Of a DNA stretch of 64,000 nucleotides, positions 26,296 to 41,332 are shown in pieces. Both the position numbers and the translations under genes were made by a program. The notes below the pieces were generated by a model. That model was not told where the DNA came from. It saw only the letters and a list, made by a program, of their open reading frames with translations, and ran no database searches. The first letter of the stretch is position 1, and every line of letters begins with the position of its first letter. This DNA comes from Chrysomallon squamiferum (taxonomy: Eukaryota > Mollusca > Gastropoda > Neomphalida > Peltospiridae), in assembly GCA_012295275.1 (NCBI GenBank), contig CM022677.1, positions 23,216,253-23,280,252 on the forward strand, given 5' to 3'.

Positions 26296-29059
26296 CTCTC
26301 AAACAAATTATTGCACAGTGAACAAGAGAAAACAGAATAGTTTGTTACTGTAAATCTGTTCATAAACTTCAGTTAAAAAATCATTTCTTCATCTCTCATC
26401 CTCCATCTTTTATTTCAATTTCTACTTAATCACATTCTTTCTTATTGATATCATGCAGTGTAAATATTCATAAAGGTTGTAAAAAAATAACTGTGGTATA
26501 AATAAAAAGTCTAAATTCATTATTAATAAAAGCAAGTTATTGTTTAGTTGTTTGTTTTAGTAATTTCAAAGACTTAATATGCTTTTACATCTTTTTGAAT
26601 GCTGACTTTTGAATTTTTCTTTCTAACTTATATTTTGGTTTGTTGTGTTAATTTAATAGGTTTTTTTTTTTTTTTTTTACCTATTTCATAATTGATGAAT
26701 TTGTACAAAGGACATGTTTGTTAATAATAAATTATGCTAAATAAATAAAAAGGTGGGACTTCTGTTACAAATAAAATAGTCATACTTTTAGCTTACAGAT
26801 AAATCTGAACTGAGGGTAAATTATATAAAAAATGTTTTTAAGCTTATTATGTATTCCACATGTAAAAAGATATAAAATATCCTAGTAAAGTAAATGTTCA
26901 AAACAGTCTTAATTAAAACAAATAAGAGTTTCAAGAAAAAAATATTTTCTCCTGACATTATAAATAAAATAATTTGATTATGCAATAATTTTGTTTTACA
27001 ATTTTGGAATTAGGTAAATTTAAGCTAAATACAATAACACCAATCATAATAAAAATAAATAAAATTAAATATGAAATCAAAAAATGTTTGGCCACATGTT
27101 ATCAATGATAAAAAGAATTTAAGAAACAGAAAAATCATTTTAACAAATTATAATATCACAATTAAAATTTGATAACAAAGCATAATGATATGAAATGAAA
27201 ATCAATATTCAATAGAAAGCAAAAAATATTTACAGTATAATATTAGATAAAATATTAATAATAAACTATTACATCTATTAAAAAGAAATTTAATAAATTA
27301 AACTGAAAGATTTGCTAAAATTCAAGTAAATAACATCATCTATACATAAATTAATTTCCAGTTAAGATTAACAACAATGGTTTTGTTTAATTTTAATGGA
27401 TTTTTTAAAGAAAAATCTACAACAAATCCTAAATTGCGGTAAAAGAGAAATTACACCAGTGCTCAGCAAAGGGAGTTAATGCACATTTCAACTAGACAAC
27501 AATTAACAGTGATTATTTTACAAAAAATTTAATGATTTGTGAATTTCAGAATTTTTATTTCTTTGTTATTTGCAATATAATTACTCTGAAAGTGCCTTTT
27601 TTACAGTGCTTCATAATATTAAAATACCTAGTATTAATAATAATGATGATGATAATAATAATAGTAATAATAACAATAAAAAACAATACTAATAATGAAT
27701 TCAAAACAATGATAATGTTTATTCTAGAAAAAAAAATATTTTTATTGTATTCAACAAATTCTCTTGTTTTTATTATCGATTTATAATTTACTTACTTAAA
27801 GTTATAATTAATACAATATTTACCTAAGATTAAACAACTGATTAAGTTGTAAAAAATTAAATGCTCCCCTAAATTAATTTTTTACAACAAAATCAGTTTC
27901 CTTTTACTTTAAAAAAAAGAAAATTAAGTTTTTAAAAACTGTACGTCTGTGAAATTACCTTTTAAAAATAATTTTCCTTTTCCTTTCAAGTTTTAACATA
28001 AACCAAAAGCCAGAAACCCATTTTAAAAGTAGTGTTAAACTACTATTAAACTGACATGATTTAATTACAATGTTTTTAAATGGCACATTGAGAAATACAA
28101 ATAGACTGCGAGGGGATGAAAAGTACATAATAAATAAAATAAAAACTACAACATGTTGAGACAGAAATGATATTACAACACATACCTGTAATGTGCTAAC
28201 AAATACATTTTATATACTTTTGTGTTTAATTGTTAAGGGCCAATCTTTAATAATTATAAAGTACAAGAATAACATGCGATAATTCACAAAACTGTAAATT
28301 TAAAAAAAAAAAAATTCTATCTTTCTTTGATTGTTTGTGAGATTAATGTTTACACAGAACAAAATGGATTTTATTTTCATATGTATTTATAATATGTTAT
28401 CAAGAACCAGTCTTTGCTTTAATATAAGAATTATGCAGTGAATATTATTTTTACTTTTTTCTGTATATTTGTGGTTTCTTTTACATAAAAGAAAAAAGAT
28501 TCTAAAATTAACCCCTAGTTCTATGTGTATTACTTTAATTATTTTACCACTCTTTGCTAATAATTAAGTTACTGAGTAGAAGACAGGGATCAGGGATTCA
28601 GTTAAATGTTATTCTGCTTTCTTTTCCTCTGAAGATGTGACATTATCTTTTATGCAGAAGAAAATATATTAGAAAAATGAACGTCTCTATTATGAGTAGG
28701 TAAGCCACTATTTGCTGTTATTATTTACTGCAAGTTTTATGACATTGTTGTATAAATGAAATGTCTTATTACCCATCAGCTTTTATACTACTTTCAAACC
28801 TGACTAGTAATGAAGATTAGTTTCTAGAATAAATAGTCTCCATATTCTTACATTTTTTCTTATCATGTATTTAAAAAAAAAAGTTTTTAAATACAAATAA
28901 AGCTTCATCTTACCTTTACTGTTATACTTTATTATTATCGAAGGCTGGCTTTCATGTTAAAGTATACATAAAGTATTTATATTTACACATGACAGGCATG
29001 CTTTAACCTGTAAAGTACTGTGACAAAATGTCTAAGTCTGTAATGCATATTCTCCACAG

Positions 29060-29270
29060 TCAGTAATAGAAGTTGTCGTGCAGTTTCTCAAACGTTTCTT
29101 CGTCCGAGAGTTGCCTGACCTCTGTAACCCTGACCCGACCTTCGCGTCTGCCACTAGCACAGAACAACCAATCATCATCGAGCTGTGCCAGCACCTCCAG
29201 GTAGTCACCCTGGTCGAACGACAGTTCATCCGGGTCATCAGATTCATGTGCTACAAGAGTCACTGCATGC
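29060..29270 (-). CDS. RUSC: RUSC last exon: SH3 domain and stop
   Basis: The acceptor TTTTCTCCACACAG joins in phase 2 to the AA left by exon 7, giving Lys-His-Ala-Val-Thr-Leu. The exon encodes a full SH3 domain of about 60 residues: the ALYDY-like start is VTLVAHESD, the RT loop is [16 protein letters not shown], the tryptophan is in DDDWLF, and the chain ends shortly after with Phe-Tyr-Tyr. The Pro/Tyr-binding ALYDY tyrosine is replaced by His (AHESD), which could alter ligand choice. Confidence 0.9.
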
Positions 29271-32200
29271 CTGTGTGGAGAAAATTGAAAACCTGCAATT
29301 AATGTTTAGAAAGTACTGTTCACGTTAATAGCATTTGTCTTAACATTCCCTGCCCCAATTATTCATCAAACCCTACAGTGGAAAAATCTTAGTAAAGTTT
29401 AACTTGCCTATATAGCCCCCAGACATAACATTTTAATAAACTGGTTAAAAAAAAAACAAAACAAAAAAAAGCCATGGTTAACATCACTATGTAAATATGG
29501 ATCTACGTTTGTCGGGGAATCTTTATTTATTACCTTTTTATAACCTGTTTTATAACCTTGTTTAACATTAGTTTTGTTAATGCTTTATAACAGAATATTT
29601 TTTTTCTATAAATATGCTGATAAAACGCTGGAAAATTAAAAATCAAAACACACATGCAAGATGAATGTATTTTTTCATATATGAACTATAAACAATTAAA
29701 ATTATAAAAATATTAAAGTTTATAAGTAAAACTCAAAACACACATGCATGATGAATGTATAAGGTACTTTTTTTTACAAAAGAAATATAAAATTCAAATA
29801 AAATAATGAAAATATAAAATTTTACCATGCATTGTTAGGATCAGTCGCCTCCGTTTTAAATACCTACACAAATAAACAAGGGCAAATAAAAAAAGCAACA
29901 CAAAAGACAACACAACAAAACAAACAAACAAAAAACCAACAACAAACCATAGAAAACAAAACACACTAAAACATTGTAAATGAATTAAAATTAAATTTTT
30001 TTTACTAAAAACCAGTAATAAAAAAAGAATTGTCAGCAATAGAGGTAAAAAACAAAACAAACTGGTGCAAGTTGGTGAATTATAAAATGTAAAGTCCTAT
30101 CATGTTGAATTAATTATGAGACATAATAAAATTAATTTTATTTAATTTTTAACACACATCTTGTAATACATTTGAGATAATGCTTACTTAATCTCAGAAA
30201 TGAAGAAATTAAATTATGATATTTTAATATGTATGATGAAATGAAAAAGAGAAATAAATTATTCTTAATTAAAATTTGAGTGCCAAATATTTTACGTTAT
30301 TTCCGAAAACAACAAAAACATAAAAAAATTAACCTATTGTAATAAAATTAATTAAAACAAAAGACAAAATTAAAAAGCTTACTTAAACGATGTCAAGCCA
30401 AAAGAATCTTTTCTAATAGATTTAGCCTCAACAACCTGATCCCTGTCTTCTGCTGATTGGTCACTCTTTCCTGAATCAATCCCTGCTTGGCTTTCTGCTG
30501 TAGAGGGCTCCTCTGATTGGCTAGGTGAAATGGCTGGGGATGGTTTAAAGCTTGACAGATGAGGATGAAATGTTCTGAACTCCATTCTTGGCTCTGTTTG
30601 TCTGTTTGTCCCGGCTGGGTTTTGTACAACAATTGCATAGGTGTTGTGTTGGAAGCTTGGCGAATTTGCGTTAATGTCCACACCAGAGAACGAATCTGCA
30701 GCTAGGTTTCTCACAGGTTCCTCTGCTTGGGTTAAACCTTCTGCTGTTGTCTGGCTGCCTGTTAAACCATCGGAGACCGGCTGACTGCCTGTCAGTGCTT
30801 CGCTTGTCGGAGAGCTGTTTGTTAGACCGTCACTGATTGGTGAGCTGTTTGTCAAACCTTCACTGATTGGTGGACTCGTAGCCAAGCCTTCACCACCACC
30901 AGCTTCATCGTCTGGAGATGATTCATCAAGAAATGTTTCCTTCGTCTCAGAAATTGTCAGCTTTCCTTCACTGTCACCCAGTTTGAGGTTCATGTCTACC
31001 TCAAGCTGAATACTGCTGCCTTCTGACTGGCTGTCTGACGTCTCAAACTCAAGCATGGCTCTCTCACACTCCAGCCTTGGCTCAAGGAAATAGTCTGGAT
31101 AAATATTTTCTTTGTTCTCATCATCCTCATCAATATCTTGTGAAGCAGCAATTTCAGCACTAACACATTTAGGACCAGCAGTTTCATTACGACCAATCTG
31201 AAGACCATTGGCACCTTTAGGTTTCTCACAAGTCAAGTCCTTGTCCTCAACACTTTCCACATTTTCAGAGGATGAACAACTTCCATCAAGAGCAGCAGGC
31301 AGACTGACACAGTTTGCTTCGTCCCGAAACAAACTGTCGTCAGCCACTTGAGCATCGGCAGTCCAGCTGTTCCTCTGGCTCTTTGTCTGTCTGTCAGGCA
31401 GAAGCAGCTTGTCAAAGAACGAGATCAAACTGAACGACTGACTCTGCACGTGAGTGGGCCGAGGCTCGGCTGACGTCAGACTGTCCACCGACTGACGGCG
31501 TCCAAACTTCGTCATGAGTGATGCTGTAGCGTTATTTTCTGAAGGAAGATTGTGAGATGAGCTGTCCTGACTTTGAGTTCTCTGCAGAAACCTCTGAGCG
31601 AGATTAGTAAACGAGGAGACAGGAGACTTTCCACCATCGACTGGTTTCTCACTTGCCTTCGACAGCTTCTCTTTAACCTCTATGTTTTCCAGATCTTTTG
31701 TTAGTTTAGGCGAGAAGACTCTATCCGAGCTGCTCAGTTTTGACTTTGAGCTTTCCACATTCTTCACTGAGTTGTTCACTTTGTCTTCTGCTTTGGCCAT
31801 GTTGAAGCTGGACAGCAGTCTCTTGGTTCTAGGAAATGTTGCTCCACCAAACCAGTTCCAACTCTGACTGCTGCTTTTCTCCTGACCTTCATCCTTCTCT
31901 GGACTCTGATCCTGACCTTTCTTTGACACCTGACCTTGACCCTTCTTTGACATCAGGTCCTGACCATTTTCAGCTTGTTTACTTCTCTCTGACATCTCTC
32001 CTTGACCTTTATCCAGCACTCCACTGTAACTGTTACCTGATGCCACAGCTTGTTCTGTGTCTGGGTTGTTCAAATCAATGCTGTTAGTTTCTACAGAATT
32101 ATCCAGAGCAGTGCTGGGACAGACAATGTCAAACTCCAGTTGGAATGGTAGAACAGCGAGTGGTTGCAGAGCCAGCAGCATGTTGTCATAGTGACGTCTG

Positions 32201-32515
32201 AGAGTGGTTTCAGCCAGGCAGAGAATCGAGTCAGATTCGTACACTCGGCTGATGATGTCTTTCTTACTGCGAATGTATCCCATCCAGAAGTCCAACAGTC
32301 GCAGACTGACAAAAACAATCAAAAACAGATAATACATAACTAAATAAATATTAAATAAGAACAACAACAACAACAGCAATAAGACAGCAGTATGTTTAAT
32401 TAAGTAGATATTGTGTTTTCAGGAAGTGTCATTACAGTTAAATTATCATAATCATAAAACTCATGATTCTTATTAGTACTGTTTCAGTTATTAGCTGAAT
32501 TAAAATAGTTATCAG

Positions 32516-32549
<34 letters not shown>

Positions 32550-33744
32550 TTTGTCAGTAAAGACATAATATTTCACTTACTTTGCAAGACCGACAACAAA
32601 AGCGTAGAATTTCTGTTTGTTGGTAACCAGTGATGACTTCAGCTTTAGTTTCCTCACCAGTTCATTGACAGCTCTGGTGTAAGGACCTAAAACAGTATTA
32701 TTTTTAAATTTCTGTTGTTTTCTTTTGTCTTATAATAATTCTGCAAACGCTGCTTTAAATTTTATTTTTCATTAATTTGTTTTGCAATGACCTTAAAGAG
32801 TAAATTAATATTATTTTTGAAAACTTTACATATATGTTACTATTGTTTCATATAATTATGTTGTTAATTTTATTTAAATTATTTTTCTACTGCTGTTACC
32901 GAGTTCGGAAGACATTTCTGCAACTCTCCAGGGAGTGATGTGAATTTTTCCGAACACGTGAAAACCAGTCAGATATGGCTTCATTCCTTCTTCAATGACC
33001 ATCTCGAGTGCAGGACACAGATGTGTCACAAACAAACTGGCAACCTTTGGGCTCTCTGCAGAGCACCCTAGTCTCAGCTGCAGTTAAATATAAATATATC
33101 ATAAATAATAAACTAGAATTAAATGTAAATCATTTTATAAATACATTATAGTAAACTAGAATTAAAATATAAATAATTTCATAAATAAACTAGAATTAAA
33201 ACATGCAGCCATATTAAAAATATATTACCACATAATACTTAAAATTAGTTCTGAAAATGTAACACTGTATCATAGATTAACTATAATTTAAATATATTTA
33301 CAAAGAGAGTAATTGTTTTTAAATTAAAAATTTATCTGATTATCAGTTTTACTTAATATAAACATTTTAATTAACCTATCACTACAATCTGTTATAGTAC
33401 AGGACTGAATGTACAAAATTGTTAAAACAAACAATTCAGATAAAATCAATATTACCATTATAATTAATACTAGTATTCTTATTCTTGTTATTATAATATT
33501 ATTGATGGTATTGTTGTTGTTATTATTATTATTACTATTATTATTATTATTGATGTTGTTGTTGTTATTATGATTATTATATTATTGTAAGAAATGATAT
33601 TTACCTTATCGAAAGGATCCCGAGCCTGGGCGAAATGTTCAACTAGAGCCTCAGCAGCCTGCGTAACACACAGCAGAATACCTGAAATATAACAACAACA
33701 GTAATAATAGTAATAATATTAACAATAATAATAATAATAATAAC

Positions 33745-33790
<46 letters not shown>

Positions 33791-33850
33791 GTAATAATAA
33801 TGATAATAATAATAGTAATAATAATATTAGTGATAATAATAGTAATAGTA

Positions 33851-33893
<43 letters not shown>

Positions 33894-33906
33894 TAATAAC
33901 AGAAAT

Positions 33907-33938
<32 letters not shown>

Positions 33939-33970
33939 GACAAAGAAGAACCAAAAAGATATGGCAACAC

Positions 33971-34009
<39 letters not shown>

Positions 34010-37000
34010 CAAATTCTGATTTTAATTAGTCTTTATTAAAATTATGATAAAATTCAGGACAGAAGATAACTTAGAAACAAAACATATAAACTAAAAACAC
34101 ACGTACTTCTCTTCCTTGCTGTTTCAGTCATCAGTTCTTGGTCACCTAGGTTACTGTTGAAATCTGCTGATGTTTCTGGAGAAATCTGAATCAGTGCCTT
34201 TATTTTGGTTGAATTTTCTTCTGTCAAATAAAAATAATAATAAATATAATCTACTTCTGCTATGCATATTCTATTAAACAAGAAGTCACAAACCATTAAT
34301 AATTATAATATTAATAACAAGAAGAAGGAGAAGAAGATGATGATGATAATGATGAAGAAAATGATCAAAATAATGACATAATGATAAAAAATAATAATAA
34401 ATATAATATTAATGAATAAAGTAATGATAATTAAAAAATTTAAAAACACAATAGTTTATTTTTTATTATTATACAAAATACTGAACAAATAAAATAACAA
34501 TTATTATATTAACTACCTTGTTCAATGATTTCCAAGGTCAGCATGTCTTCATGAAGGTCGAGTGATGACACAGTTTGAGTGATCAGTCGCTGAGGTTTGC
34601 CTGGATGTTTGGGGCTGTACTGCGGGGAATGAAACGACACTTCCGAGGCAAAGCTCACACTCTTCTTTGTAAAGTTTCCCTCTTCAAACGAACTGCTGGT
34701 GCTCGATGCAACCATCACGTCCTCCTTTATAGCAAAAATCTTTTCTTCTCGCTGGTCTGGTGGAGGTAACTGAATGTTAGCGTTTTCAAAGTGCTCGTCG
34801 CTGACAAGCTGAGGAAACACACCGTCGCAGGCGATGGAGTAGCGACTCGGTTTCTTCGGAGGTTTCTGTTCCCCGTTTGCGTCAAAACTGTCAGGAATGG
34901 AGAGCGACCTTGCCTTGAAGTCCCGCTTCTTCCTCAGGCAGGATTTTAACGGTTTGCGATCTCGAGACAGTTGCTCATAAATCTGTCCAATCATATCTGT
35001 TGCCTGGTCATTCATGTCTCTGACATCTGCCTCAGTGCAGCCGTTTCTTAACCCATCGCAGTAGGTTTCACTGCGACGTGGGTCACATTGTGCTGGGCCA
35101 CTGTCTGCTGTCTCTGATGTTGGGCTGGCTTCCTGAAGGACGTAAAGACCTTCCAGGTAGAATGAACTGAGTGAGGACGATGTACTGTTGCTGAGCCTGC
35201 GTACAAGCTGCATCTCTCTCTTACTTGGCTCACTCTCGCGTCTCAGCACAGTGTTTCTGCACATTTCATTTTCATGTCTGGTGCTGTCACTGTCACTCCT
35301 GCAGTTCTCACACCTGCACAACTCGAGTTCATTCCTCAAACCAAAGTTTGCTGCCCTCTGGTGTCGGTTTCCAGAATTCTGTTTAAAACCCTCGCTTTTA
35401 CTTGACGGCATGCTGCACTTGTTCTGTGAAAACTTTGGATTGCTCTCCAGATGTGGAGGAAGGAAAAGCAGTCGTTCAAGATCAGCAGCCAGCGATGTAC
35501 AACACCTCCGTGTTTCACAGTATCCAGGATCAATCCCTGATGATGAACTTGTGCTGAACCCACTACTGCTAGAAGCCAGTTCACTGGGTTTTAAATTTCT
35601 CACCTTCTTCTCTTTCTGACAGGTACAGGCTCCCGACCCTTCCCTCCACTGAGTCTGTTTGCTGTCGTCAACCACTGGGGTGAGAATTATTGGAATTTTT
35701 ACTGGATCAAACAATGACAGCTGTGGTGAGAACTCTTCGTCATATCGAGTTGAAGACAAGAAACTTAAATCTGGCAGTGACTGGTAAGTGTAGAAAGAAT
35801 TTCTTCCCATCCTGGAAGGAGACAAACTTTTTGATCTTTTGACACTGGGACTAGCAGTGGAATTCTTCTCTCGATACTCAGACACACATTCTCTTTTACG
35901 ATTAGCTGGCTCAGTCTTGTACGTTGTTCTAGACTGGTGTCCACACACATCATTGAAAACGCTGAGGAAATCATTTGATGCAGAGGTAGGTGATGTCTGC
36001 ATCGAATGATCTAAATACATTGCAGTGTTGTCGTCTTCTGTTTCTGAAGTCTGAATTCCACAGTCTTTGGTTTTTGGTGGAAACTGGGCTGCAAAGTTTC
36101 TTGTTCCGTGCCAGAGAACCAGAGTGTCTGGTGACACAGAAGTTGATTTTGTGCTCCAAGCTTTTGAAGATGCAGACAGAGTGCGTATCCCAGGATTCTC
36201 CACCACTCGGTGATCATTTGCTTCCTGTTTGTTCCCAAGATCAAGTTTCATACCCCGCTTACCACAGCAACAAATCTCTGATTCACAACACGTATCCAGT
36301 CCAGAACGGGAAACACATAACTTCTCGTCATCAGAAAGCCTGTTCTGAGGAAACAAAATACATTCAACCATGTTCACTGTGTTAGGTGACACGGGATTTG
36401 ATGTGCTCTTCATTCTCTGATACATTTCTAAAAGTGATGCTGAGTGACGCTTGTTGTGGAAACTATCAGCCATTGACTGCAAATCCTCGTTAAACTTTCT
36501 TCGTGTGCGTACATTGTGACCTGTGTGGTCGTCCATGGTGGGCAAGCTGCTGTAGAGCTCATTGTTCAACATGTTCTCTAAAACTCCAAACTTCTGCAAA
36601 TTCTTTACACGTTTCCATGATGTGATGTTACGCTGACGTTTGGGGGAACCGTTCACTTCGTCAGAGTAATGCATGTCTGTAGCAGACACCAAAGACGACT
36701 GTTTGTGACACGAGTGACTCTGACTTGACGATGAGTTCCTGTCCAGAGAGCGAGTGTTCCGAGATGAACATCTCTGACCTTTCTCTAAGTCACTGAGCGA
36801 CGACTTCTCTATAGACCGTTCAGGCAGGGCTCCCATGGAACTAGCTCTGCCTCGATGTGCAGGATGTGACCTGTGACCCAGCTGTCTGCAGCTGTGGCTG
36901 ACACCGTTCTGAGAAGCGTACTGAGCATGACAGAAATGAAAACTGCTGGAACAAACCTCCTCGTTGTCGTCACCTGTCGACGCACTTGCAGACAAACCTA

Positions 37001-40000
37001 TTTCAGTGCGAGGCTCGTCCTGCGATGATGACGTCTGTGAGGAGTAAGAATGTTCACTGACAGATGCTGATGATCTGGCCTGCGACGTATCGAACGACAG
37101 AAAATATTCCTCTTTTTGGGACAACAGTCAACGATAAGGTCTGCTGAGTTTCTGCTGTTTTCTAAACCTGCCCGTGTCCCAGACTGTCCATTGAGAAATG
37201 CTGAGCAACACCCTCACTGGTTGGTGTTGGTGTGAACAGTGGGTCGTTGCTGAAGTCTAGCATGTCACTGGAGCACATCATCTCTCGCTCGCTGGATGAG
37301 ATTTCCATGGAAGTTCGACTGCCAGACAGTTCTGATTCGTACTGCCCTAAGAACATGTTGTGCTGGTTGAATGAGTCCTGTAACAGTCCAAATCTTGTGT
37401 AGCTTCCTGTGAGAGACTGTGGGAAAGTAAGAGTATTAGGTTCTTGGTCAGACAGTTCTGGTGGCACAGAACCATCACGAATGTTTGTATCAAACTGGAC
37501 AATAAAGTCTTCATCATAGAAATACTCATTACATGCATCTTCAGGAGAAGACGCTGCACCTGATTTAGTATTCCCAATGTCACTCCCTGATAATGAAGAA
37601 TCAAAACCTTCTCGACTCTCGCCTTGGACATCGTTGGAGTAATATCCACTCTCAGGCCGCCGTTTTTGTCTACCACGTCGTTCTGGTGACCTCTTCACAA
37701 CAGCACTGTCACTCTTTTTTCCCTTCACAGCAGCTTTTATTAACAGTTTGCCTTTGTTAGTCGGGGATACAGGGGGAGAGAAGTCTTTCCACGTAACTAA
37801 GTCTTTAGCTGTTCCATCTCTTGGTGTACTCCCACAGCTACAACTCATTTTATTGTCAAACACGTGTTTGTCCTTACTCGAAGTCAGGTCCTTCCAAGTG
37901 GCGTAATTCCTGGTCCTGCGACAGGACCGTTTTGGCAGTGTCATGGCTCTCTGGTCATGGGTTTTTCTCTCTGGTTGACACTCAGCTTTATAACAGGACC
38001 AGTTTCAAGTGTTATTCGGTTGTCAACTACTTCACTTGATGCTGCGGTTGAAGATGTCCTCATATTGTCGTTCTGCATCTTCTGAGCCACTTGGTTGTCA
38101 TTGAGTACTTGGTTTGACAAACAGTCGTTCATGATGTTGCGACTTCGTGAGTGAGGAGGTGAAAGGTCAGCCCAAGTTGTCTGAAGAAGAAAAAAAGAAA
38201 AAAGAAAAAATAAACAAATAAATAAATGAAGTATTTTACAACTTCATTAAATATACCAAAATGAAGTAGCCAATCACACAACTTTTAAAAAATTATCTTA
38301 TTATTTTTGTTGCTGGGAATTTCTTACATTATATTATCTGAAAAATAAATTTCCTTAATTTAATTTGTCTACATGAGTAATAATAATAAAAATAAAAATA
38401 TTTTAAAAACACTAGTAGTAGTAGTAGGAGTGGAAAAATACTAGTAGTGGTATTTGTAATGATAATAAAAATAATAAAAATAAAAATAATGATAATAACA
38501 ATAACAACAGAGCAATCACTGAAAACCCAGTTAAAACCCAATCAATATATAACCTGCCAACCATATAAACTGAGAGTGTAAATGTTTACTCTATTTGAAT
38601 CAAAAGCTACACAACTTTCTAATTAGCCTAGAACCAAACTTGTAGTTCAGAATACAAAACAGGATATGTATGACAAAGTGTGGATATTTCACATGGGAGG
38701 ACTCAAGGTTTATTATCACTGGATATTCACTTAAGGTAACAAAACATATTCTACAATGACACAGTAACAATATATCCCTTCACATTCACACTAATGTGAC
38801 GCAAACAGTAACACAAGCAGATCCATACACAAACATACACTATCTATCTCACACACTCACACACACACAGTCACACACATACACAGTCCACACACACAGT
38901 CACACACATACACACACACACACACATACACAGAGACACGGTCATACAGACACACACTCACCCAGAAATATATACAGACACAGACATACACACACTGAGA
39001 CACATATCCACTTAGACAGAAGAATGATATAAGACTGATGATTCAGGTATTTACAACAACTGGTAGTAAAATCAATATCAAGAGGAAAACAGTAACCAGT
39101 GAGTCATGATCTGATGTGTGCTTTATGCAGCAGTGCTGAGATACAATCAATATCTTACTGTATAGTAATGAGTTTCACTTAAATTAATGTGGATTTTTTA
39201 TTTCCCAGATAAGTCCTGAGGGAAGTATGTAGATGGTTAACTATTAAAATTGGCTCTTTATAACATGTAAGTATGTAAACATACACAGGCACACACATAC
39301 ACAATATACATTAAAGACACAGAGAGAAATATATAAATTAAAAACAAAAAATAAACACACACACGCACACATACACACAGAGATAGATAGGCACACACAC
39401 ACATACACAGATATAAATAGAAAGATGCACACACACACATATCTTGTATAGAGATACACATAATAATTACACATATAAGACATGTGTATGTGTATAAGCC
39501 GCAGAAATAGATAACTAATAACATTTATTATTAAAACCCAGTATAAACAGCATTATTTTAATGAATTTCTTATCTATAGTATTTATCTAGTTACTTCAAA
39601 ATGTTTTTCACAACATGTTTTTCTTCCTTTATCCAGTGCTGTATTGGAGAATTTCTTAAATCTATCTACACAGTGTTTCAGACCAGTGCAGTCTCTAAGT
39701 CAGTTGTTAGCACACAGCAAACACTTTGATATTAACATCTAAACACACTGGGGGTTACCTTACACCTACCCATTACATACACCTGTTTTCTGACATTACA
39801 CAAAACATTAAAAAATATATAAGTTACCAGCAAAACACACTCATATGTTCACATAAGAGAAACAACATATACACACTGGATTATACAACATATATATATA
39901 TTTTTTAATTTTCTTACGTTATGCATTAATACATACTATGCTTTCAACAATTTATTAACCCAAACATTAATTATTATCATTTTATTTAAAATAAACAAAA

Positions 40001-41291
40001 TGCAACTCTCACCTCTAAAATATCTTACTCAGAACAAAGTTCACGAGTTCAAAGTATTTTATCAGGCTCAGCATGTATCAAAATTTTATATAAATTCTTC
40101 TTATATTATAACATTTTAATATTATTTGCTTTTTCCACTAGATAATATCCTTACCGTATCTCCAGTTTGTGTTTTTCATTGCTCATGTACATTAAGTAAC
40201 ATTCAGTAAAACACACAGGAACACATATAAAGACACACTGTCTGCATGTATGAAGAGTTGTATTCATATTAACAGGTTTTTCCCTGCTACTCAGATTGCA
40301 CCAGCTGATAATTATTTCCACATTCCTCTACTTATTAATACATGCTTTTAGTTAATTAACTCTCGTGTCATTTGTAGTCAGTTACACTTCATAAATACTT
40401 GTGTACCATGTCCGTTTCTTCACTTAAATAATAATAATAATAATGATAATGATAATAATAATGATAATGATAAAAATAATAATAAAAATAATAATAATAA
40501 TAATAAGAATAATAAAATTATAATAAGAATAATAATAATGATAAAAATATTAATAATAATGATAATAATAATGATAATGATGATGATAATAATAATAAGA
40601 ATAATAATAATAATAATATCATGATATTCACAGATATAGAACTTTTCTTTGTTTATGTGATAATGATACAAACAAGCAATTACAAATCACTTTATAAGAC
40701 TTCTTCAAAAATCACAAACTCTTACACATACACCTACATGTATACAGAAAATTAAAAATATACAAAAGCCCAAACATACACACAAACGAAACAAATGACA
40801 ACGTATTAGTTAGCAATGGCTGTGTTACAGCATCCCTTCAGCTTTTCCCCAACACCTGACATAACTTACACAGCAACAAACATTCTAGTGCAGGCAAACT
40901 GACACCCTATCTCTGACTTAAACCCCTCTGCATAAAAACTGCAGTGGAAAAAGCCCACCACTCCAGCTCAGCTCTGGGCAACACAGCTGATAGTAGTTGT
41001 GTGGAAAATATTACCAGGGTATTGATTTTTCATCTGCTTGCCAGGATGAATGGAAGGCAGCCAGCAATTACAAGTCGCAAAGAAAAAAGAAAAAAAAAAA
41101 TGCTGGAAGAAAAAGCAATATATTCCACTTCTGTACTTTAGATCAATATGATACAGCAAAACACAGAAATTGAGATTATTTTCTGTATACACACTGACTG
41201 GTTAGAATGATAACCATTTAATATTTTGAAATGTATATTTTTCCTTCTCACATACAGTAGATTGATGTTCAAGGCTTATAAAGAGCTAGTA

Positions 41292-41332
<41 letters not shown>

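Larger units (their letters stand above)
19273..29059. other. Convergent intergenic region between CDO1 and RUSC, including both 3' UTRs
   Basis: Very AT-rich. I find no exon with good coding sequence and matching splice sites. It contains AT, ATT, GA (20659-20715), CA (22564-22602) and GT (22843-22888) tracts, three tandem units of about 70 bases (20215-20425), a dispersed 270-bp repeat in two copies (19394 and 26001) and an ATAA array (25506-25541). The 3' ends of both genes must lie here, but AATAAA hexamers are too common to choose between. Confidence 0.65.

Noticed and set aside
33643-34039. Poly-Ile, poly-Leu, poly-Tyr and poly-Thr frames
   Set aside because: These are six-frame translations of the AAT/AAC array; only 33605-33681 within the stretch is a real exon (RUSC exon 4).
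37940-37970. Programmed -1 ribosomal frameshifting in RUSC
   Set aside because: The sequence is GAA AAA CCC in the incoming frame, which is not an X XXY YYZ heptamer, and two further shifts would be needed; missing bases in homopolymers explain all three.
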